Positions 5,760 to 8,951 of a stretch of DNA of 8,951 bases are shown here, piece by piece. Under the pieces are notes generated by a model. The model was not told the origin of the DNA, ran no database searches, and saw only the letters and a program-made list of their open reading frames with translations. Source of the stretch: Chitinophagaceae bacterium (GTDB lineage Bacteria > Bacteroidota > Bacteroidia > Chitinophagales > Chitinophagaceae); the NCBI GenBank assembly GCA_016787105.1, contig JAEUVI010000024.1:1-8951 (forward strand). Reading direction: 5' to 3'. The position numbers and the translations under genes were made by a program. Position 1 is the first letter of the stretch, and every line of letters begins with the position of its first letter.

Positions 5760-6245
5760 ATGAATATTATTATACGGCCAATTCAACAAAGCGATAATGC
5801 AGAACTTGCAAAAATTGTAAGAGGAACACTTGCGGAATTTGGCGCCAACCACCCAGGCACAGTTTATTACGATGCAACTACAGACGCGTTGTTTGAATTG
5901 TTTCAAACAAAAGGCGCCTTGTATTTTACTGCTTTGGTAAATGATAAAATAATTGGTGGTGGTGGCATCTACCCTACTGACGGATTACCAACAGGCACAT
6001 GTGAACTTGTGAAGATGTACCTGCTTCCCGAAGGACGTGGTATTGGTTTGGGAAGAACAATTATTGAAAAATGCCTGCAGGCTGCAAAAGATCAAGGTTA
6101 TGATAATGTGTACCTGGAAACAATGCCAGAACTGAAACAGGCATTGAATGTATATGCAAAGTTCGGCTTTGAATACCTGAAAGGACCCATGGGCAATAGC
6201 GGCCATACCGGCTGCAGTTTATGGATGCTGAAAAAATTACAATGA
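5760..6245 (+). CDS. GNAT-family N-acetyltransferase
   Basis: This 161-residue, single-domain protein has the usual GNAT length. It opens with the first beta strand (MNIIIRPIQQSD). The central strand CELVKMYLLP (81-90) leads into the acetyl-CoA pyrophosphate loop RGIGLG (93-98) and its helix, which is motif A. Motif B follows with NVYLET (116-121) and the alpha4/beta7 part VYAKFGFEYL (131-140). The acceptor substrate cannot be predicted; small molecules, amino acids or protein N-termini are all possible in this family. It probably begins a transcription unit after the sucC terminator, though no convincing -7 element is seen upstream. Its stop codon overlaps the start of the patatin-like gene (ATGA at 6242-6245), which suggests translational coupling. 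Confidence 0.92.
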   Translation: MNIIIRPIQQSDNAELAKIVRGTLAEFGANHPGTVYYDATTDALFELFQTKGALYFTALVNDKIIGGGGIYPTDGLPTGTCELVKMYLLPEGRGIGLGRTIIEKCLQAAKDQGYDNVYLETMPELKQALNVYAKFGFEYLKGPMGNSGHTGCSLWMLKKLQ

Positions 6246-7009
6246 AAAAGATTGGACTAGTACTAAGCGGTGGTGGCGTTCGGGGTTTCGCACACCTGGG
6301 ATTGCTAAAATATCTTGATGAACTCGGGATTAAAATTCACGCGATATCCGGTGTAAGTGCTGGCGCGATTGCAGGTGTATTATACGCGGCAGGTTATAAG
6401 CCTGATACCATTTTTGAAATAATGAAGAAAAGCAAATACTTCAGTTATACCGGTTTTTCTTTGCGCAGGGAAGGCTTGTTTCCAATGGAACCCATGAAAA
6501 AAACGCTCCATAAATTAATTCCTGATGATTCATTCGAAAAATTAAAAATCAAATTCTTTGTTACAGCGACAGATTTCACCAATGATACCGCTGTTACTTT
6601 TGCTAAAGGAAAGCTGATTGAAACCGTTATCGCATCAGCTTCCGTACCGGTAATATTTGAACCAGTACGCATCAATGGCTCCGTTTATTTTGATGGCGGG
6701 CTATTAAATAATCTACCTGTTGAGCCGCTCAAAAAAACCTGCGATACTATTATCGGCTGCCATGTAAATAAAATTGATACCAACCCGGTAAAGACCAGTA
6801 AACTGAATAAAAGCAGCATTCTTGAAAAATGCTTTCATATGGCGATTGAGGAAACCGTTTATAAAAAAGGAAAAGAGTGCGATGTCTTTATTGAACCTCT
6901 ACTCAGCGATTACAATATGTTTGACACTGCTCCGGCGGATAAGATTTTTAAGATTGGATATGAGGAGGCGGCGAAATTTAAGAAACAATTATCAGAACTC
7001 GCTGATTAA
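6242..7009 (+). CDS. Patatin-like phospholipase (RssA/YchK-like)
   Basis: This is a 255-residue patatin-domain serine hydrolase, probably cytosolic since no signal peptide is visible. Residues 9-16 (SGGGVRGF) form the glycine-rich oxyanion hole. GVSAG (37-41) is the GxSxG nucleophile elbow with Ser39, and DGG (151-153) supplies Asp151 of the Ser-Asp dyad. The segment ASASVPVIFEPV (131-142) is also characteristic. Family members hydrolyse acyl esters of phospholipids or related lipids; the substrate here is unknown. The start is the ATG at 6242, which overlaps the acetyltransferase stop codon; a frame opening at 6221 would overlap that gene by 25 bp and add seven residues before the natural MKKIGLVLSGGG start. 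All catalytic residues are present, so it should be active. Confidence 0.94.
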   Translation: MKKIGLVLSGGGVRGFAHLGLLKYLDELGIKIHAISGVSAGAIAGVLYAAGYKPDTIFEIMKKSKYFSYTGFSLRREGLFPMEPMKKTLHKLIPDDSFEKLKIKFFVTATDFTNDTAVTFAKGKLIETVIASASVPVIFEPVRINGSVYFDGGLLNNLPVEPLKKTCDTIIGCHVNKIDTNPVKTSKLNKSSILEKCFHMAIEETVYKKGKECDVFIEPLLSDYNMFDTAPADKIFKIGYEEAAKFKKQLSELAD

Positions 7010-7064
7010 GTAAATAAAATATCTCCCAGTATATGGATTTTGTTTGTACAGGCATCAGAGGAAC

Positions 7065-7721
7065 ATGCCGGTATCATTTCAAATAATATTTATATCACTC
7101 TTGACGGTCTCCTCCTGTAACCCGGCAAATGATCCCGGGTCAATTATAAGAGCTGTTGATACAACAAACATAGAAAAAGAAAATCCCGATTATATAGAGC
7201 AAAAGCTGCGAAGCAGGCAACTCTACAAAGAAATAATGCAGGCAACCTCATCTGAAAAGATGGTTACGTTTGTAAATTTTATTGCAGACTCTCTTATTCC
7301 CTGCTGGTATGGGACCAAATGGAATTTTAATGGTACGACTGAAACACCAAAACAAGGAACCATTGCCTGCGGGTATTTCGTTACAACTGTAATACGTGAT
7401 TCTGGAATTCCTGTTCAACGGATCAAGCTGGCGCAATATGCCAGTGAAGAAATGATTAAATCAGTTTGTGAAAGTGAGACTATAAAAAGATACAGGAATA
7501 TCGAATTCCAAACATTCATTTCTGCTATTACTAAAACCGGTTTCGGATTATATGTTATTGGGCTCGATAATCATACTGGTTTTATTTTCAATGATGGGAA
7601 GAAAGTATGGTTTATCCACTCAAGCTACATTAGTCCTGGTTGTGTGGTGAAAGAAGAAGCCAGTGAATCTGTTATTCTGCAAAACTCTAAATACAAAGTG
7701 ATTGGAAAATTGAGAATATGA
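7065..7721 (+). CDS. Putative lipoprotein with NlpC/P60-like Cys/His pattern
   Basis: The protein is not firmly recognised. From the ATG at 7065 it has 218 residues. A hydrophobic N-terminus (residues 5-14) ends in a possible lipobox VSSC with C18, so it may be a membrane-anchored lipoprotein; a TTG start at 7044 would add seven residues including two Arg and is a real alternative. After a charged helical stretch (35-75), the conserved-looking core begins with WYGTKWNFNGT (81-91), then IACGYFV (100-106, with C102), DNHTGF (168-173, with H170) and FIHSSY (183-188, with H185). A Cys in a helix start, followed by His-x-Gly-Phe and then FIHSS, recalls the Cys-His arrangement of NlpC/P60-like hydrolases. 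That would suggest an envelope cysteine peptidase or amidase, but this is inference. It lies 55 bp after the patatin-like gene on the same strand. Confidence 0.75.
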   Translation: MPVSFQIIFISLLTVSSCNPANDPGSIIRAVDTTNIEKENPDYIEQKLRSRQLYKEIMQATSSEKMVTFVNFIADSLIPCWYGTKWNFNGTTETPKQGTIACGYFVTTVIRDSGIPVQRIKLAQYASEEMIKSVCESETIKRYRNIEFQTFISAITKTGFGLYVIGLDNHTGFIFNDGKKVWFIHSSYISPGCVVKEEASESVILQNSKYKVIGKLRI

Positions 7722-7824
7722 TTGTTTTTCACCACAATTTGTACCGATACCCGGGATAGAGTCATGAGGAAAAGGTAGCATAGTTTTTTTACGAAAATCC
7801 TTGTTACCTATCTACCTATGCGGT

Positions 7825-8454
7825 TCAATTATTCAAAACAATCTTCTCTACCTCATACACTGGACTAAACAAATACACTCTTCCCGTTTTTACTTCCAGG
7901 CACTGAAATCGCTTGCGCATTTTCTTTCCTCTCTTAAACACCCGGCCATCATCTGTACGAAACAATGCGTCTTCCGGCAATTCTTCTACTAATAAATGAC
8001 TGCCATTTTTCTTATCGTACTTCCGAAGCACACGAAGCAGATCGTCTTCTGCACAACTGGTAGCTGCAGGATTTTTCAATGATTGCAATAACTCTTTCTC
8101 TATATCAGGAGGAAATTTTTTATTTTTTAGAAATTGATCGAGCATCTGACCATAAATATTTTTCCATTCCCGTCCATGCGATTGAACGCGGTTGCCATAC
8201 TGCTCGAAAGTGAGCAGGTGTGCCAGTTCATGCAATAAAGTAATGAGAAATGAATACACATTAAGATTGCCATTCACGCTGATGCGGTGGTTCATATTAT
8301 GTGTCTGGTGACGGTAATCACCCAAAATACTTTTGCGTTCCTTCGCAACAGTGAGATGTACTTTGTAATGATTGAGATATTGCAATACCGGCTCAAAAGT
8401 ACCTTCCGGCAAAAACTGCTGTAAACTTGTAACTGGAGCTTCTCTCTTAGGCAT
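7825..8454 (-). CDS. SprT-like zinc metallopeptidase domain protein
   Basis: This 209-residue protein carries the zinc motif HELAH (75-79), followed by SHGREWK (92-98), in which H93 should be the third zinc ligand; this HExxH...H-G-x-x-W order is typical of SprT/Spartan-type domains. The C-terminal third is basic (KRGKKMRKRF near 174-183) and beta-rich, lacking the four-Cys zinc ribbon of longer SprT proteins. No signal peptide is present, so it is cytosolic. Eukaryotic Spartan cleaves DNA-protein crosslinks; for bacterial SprT-like proteins the role is not well established. The ATG at 8454 lies inside the end of the upstream membrane-protein gene (8-bp overlap), so the two are probably translated together. 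A 103-bp gap without a clear terminator separates its end from the convergent lipoprotein gene. Confidence 0.9.
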   Translation of the reverse strand: MPKREAPVTSLQQFLPEGTFEPVLQYLNHYKVHLTVAKERKSILGDYRHQTHNMNHRISVNGNLNVYSFLITLLHELAHLLTFEQYGNRVQSHGREWKNIYGQMLDQFLKNKKFPPDIEKELLQSLKNPAATSCAEDDLLRVLRKYDKKNGSHLLVEELPEDALFRTDDGRVFKRGKKMRKRFQCLEVKTGRVYLFSPVYEVEKIVLNN

Positions 8455-8845
8455 TCGGCTTATTTCTCAGCATTTTTGTAAGTACAGACACTTCCATGAA
8501 GCTATATACAAGGTATAAGCCCATGCAGACAAACAAAGCAGGCTTGTTTACTTCTTTCTTTGTTATTTGTATGTAGACAAAAGCGACAATTGCACAGATA
8601 AAAAATTTTATCATTACACTGCGGTATACAGCCCGTACAAACGCATTCGGGTTTGTAGACTGCAATCCTCTTTTTGCCAATAAAAAAGAAATGAGTGTAA
8701 CGGCGAATAATAGCAGGTTTCCAAAAATAAGTACGGTCTGATCAGCATTCCATTTTTCAAGCATTGATTTGCCTGCAACGAAAAAACCATTCAGAACTAT
8801 GAATAAAATAACAATCGGCAAAAACGGGCTTCTCTTTCTTTGCAT
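8447..8845 (-). CDS. Small four-helix integral membrane protein
   Basis: This is a 132-residue hydrophobic protein with a basic N-terminus (MQRKR). It has four likely transmembrane helices at about 8-25, 37-56, 75-94 and 102-121, and a short basic tail. No catalytic motif is visible and I do not recognise the family with certainty. The size and helix number loosely recall AtpI-like proteins, but no ATP synthase genes are nearby, so that is only a possibility. Its stop codon overlaps the start of the SprT-like gene by 8 bp, which argues for one transcript and coupled translation, though not necessarily for shared function. The start is the only ATG before the first helix. Confidence 0.82.
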   Translation of the reverse strand: MQRKRSPFLPIVILFIVLNGFFVAGKSMLEKWNADQTVLIFGNLLLFAVTLISFLLAKRGLQSTNPNAFVRAVYRSVMIKFFICAIVAFVYIQITKKEVNKPALFVCMGLYLVYSFMEVSVLTKMLRNKPNA

Positions 8846-8872
8846 GTCTGGTATCTGTTTTCAGAATGGATG

Positions 8873-8880
8873 CAAAGGTG
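8873..8880 (-). promoter_or_regulatory. Possible -7 element for the membrane protein/SprT-like pair
   Basis: On the minus strand CACCTTTG differs from TAnnTTTG only at the first base and lies 27 bases before the ATG at 8845. There is no good -33 match. The remaining bases to the window end (8881-8951) are A/T-rich and contain no supportable gene. Confidence 0.35.
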
Positions 8881-8951
8881 CGGAAAGTTTGTTTTTGTTA
8901 CTTTTTTATTGTAGAAAAAATATTTCGGATAAACGAGTACTTTCTTCATTT

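Noticed and set aside
7033..7085. Short open frame beginning ATGGATTTTG before the lipoprotein gene
   Set aside because: It is only 17 codons, overlaps the lipoprotein start in another frame and shows no supporting signal beyond an ATG.
7774..7816. Possible hairpin between the convergent lipoprotein and SprT-like genes
   Set aside because: GGTAGCATAG and CTATCTACC pair only with a bulge and a 24-base loop, and the T-run lies inside the loop, so it does not make a standard terminator on either strand.
8801..8949. Small minus-strand open frame starting with MKKVLVYPKYFF
   Set aside because: About 49 codons that run through the likely -7 element and overlap the start of the membrane protein gene in another frame; its residues look like A/T-rich promoter DNA.

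Overview
The window looks like a chromosomal segment of a Bacteroidota bacterium, most likely of the Chitinophagaceae type. The reasons are AT-rich DNA, promoters of the Bacteroidota kind (TAnnTTTG at -7, sometimes TTTG at -33), a Porin_10-type outer-membrane barrel, an HYC_CC_PP-family protein and short heptanucleotide repeats at gene ends. There are eleven protein genes (one cut by the left edge), no RNA genes, no insertion sequence and no CRISPR array.

Left block (1-1223, minus strand): three small exported, metal-ligand-rich proteins are read leftward. In order of transcription they are an HYC_CC_PP protein, a heavy-metal-associated (HMA) domain protein with a Cys-rich tail, and a second HMA protein cut by the window edge. 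Together they look like a periplasmic soft-metal (probably copper) handling cluster. A heptamer repeat tract lies between the first two.

Central minus-strand pair (1304-4211): a trimeric-type purine nucleoside phosphorylase gene is followed by a large outer-membrane porin gene. Each has its own Bacteroidota -7 element. The porin frame encodes a clear signal peptide but has no ATG, GTG or TTG upstream of it, so it appears to start at CTG or AUA, or the sequence holds an error.

Plus-strand block (4381-7721): sucC (succinyl-CoA synthetase beta subunit) is transcribed divergently from the phosphorylase gene and ends in a heptamer repeat and a strong rho-independent terminator. Next come a GNAT acetyltransferase and a patatin-like phospholipase that share an ATGA stop/start overlap, then an unfamiliar lipoprotein with Cys and His positions that resemble an NlpC/P60-like cysteine hydrolase.

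Right block (7825-8845, minus strand): a four-helix membrane protein gene overlaps by 8 bp the start of a SprT-like zinc metallopeptidase gene. Positions 8846-8951 hold only the upstream region of this pair. No intergenic stretch exceeds 300 bases.

Most of the window is ordinary housekeeping or accessory content. The parts most worth a second look are the metal cluster with its Cys-rich tail, the two heptamer tracts placed just after stop codons, the porin start and the Cys/His lipoprotein.
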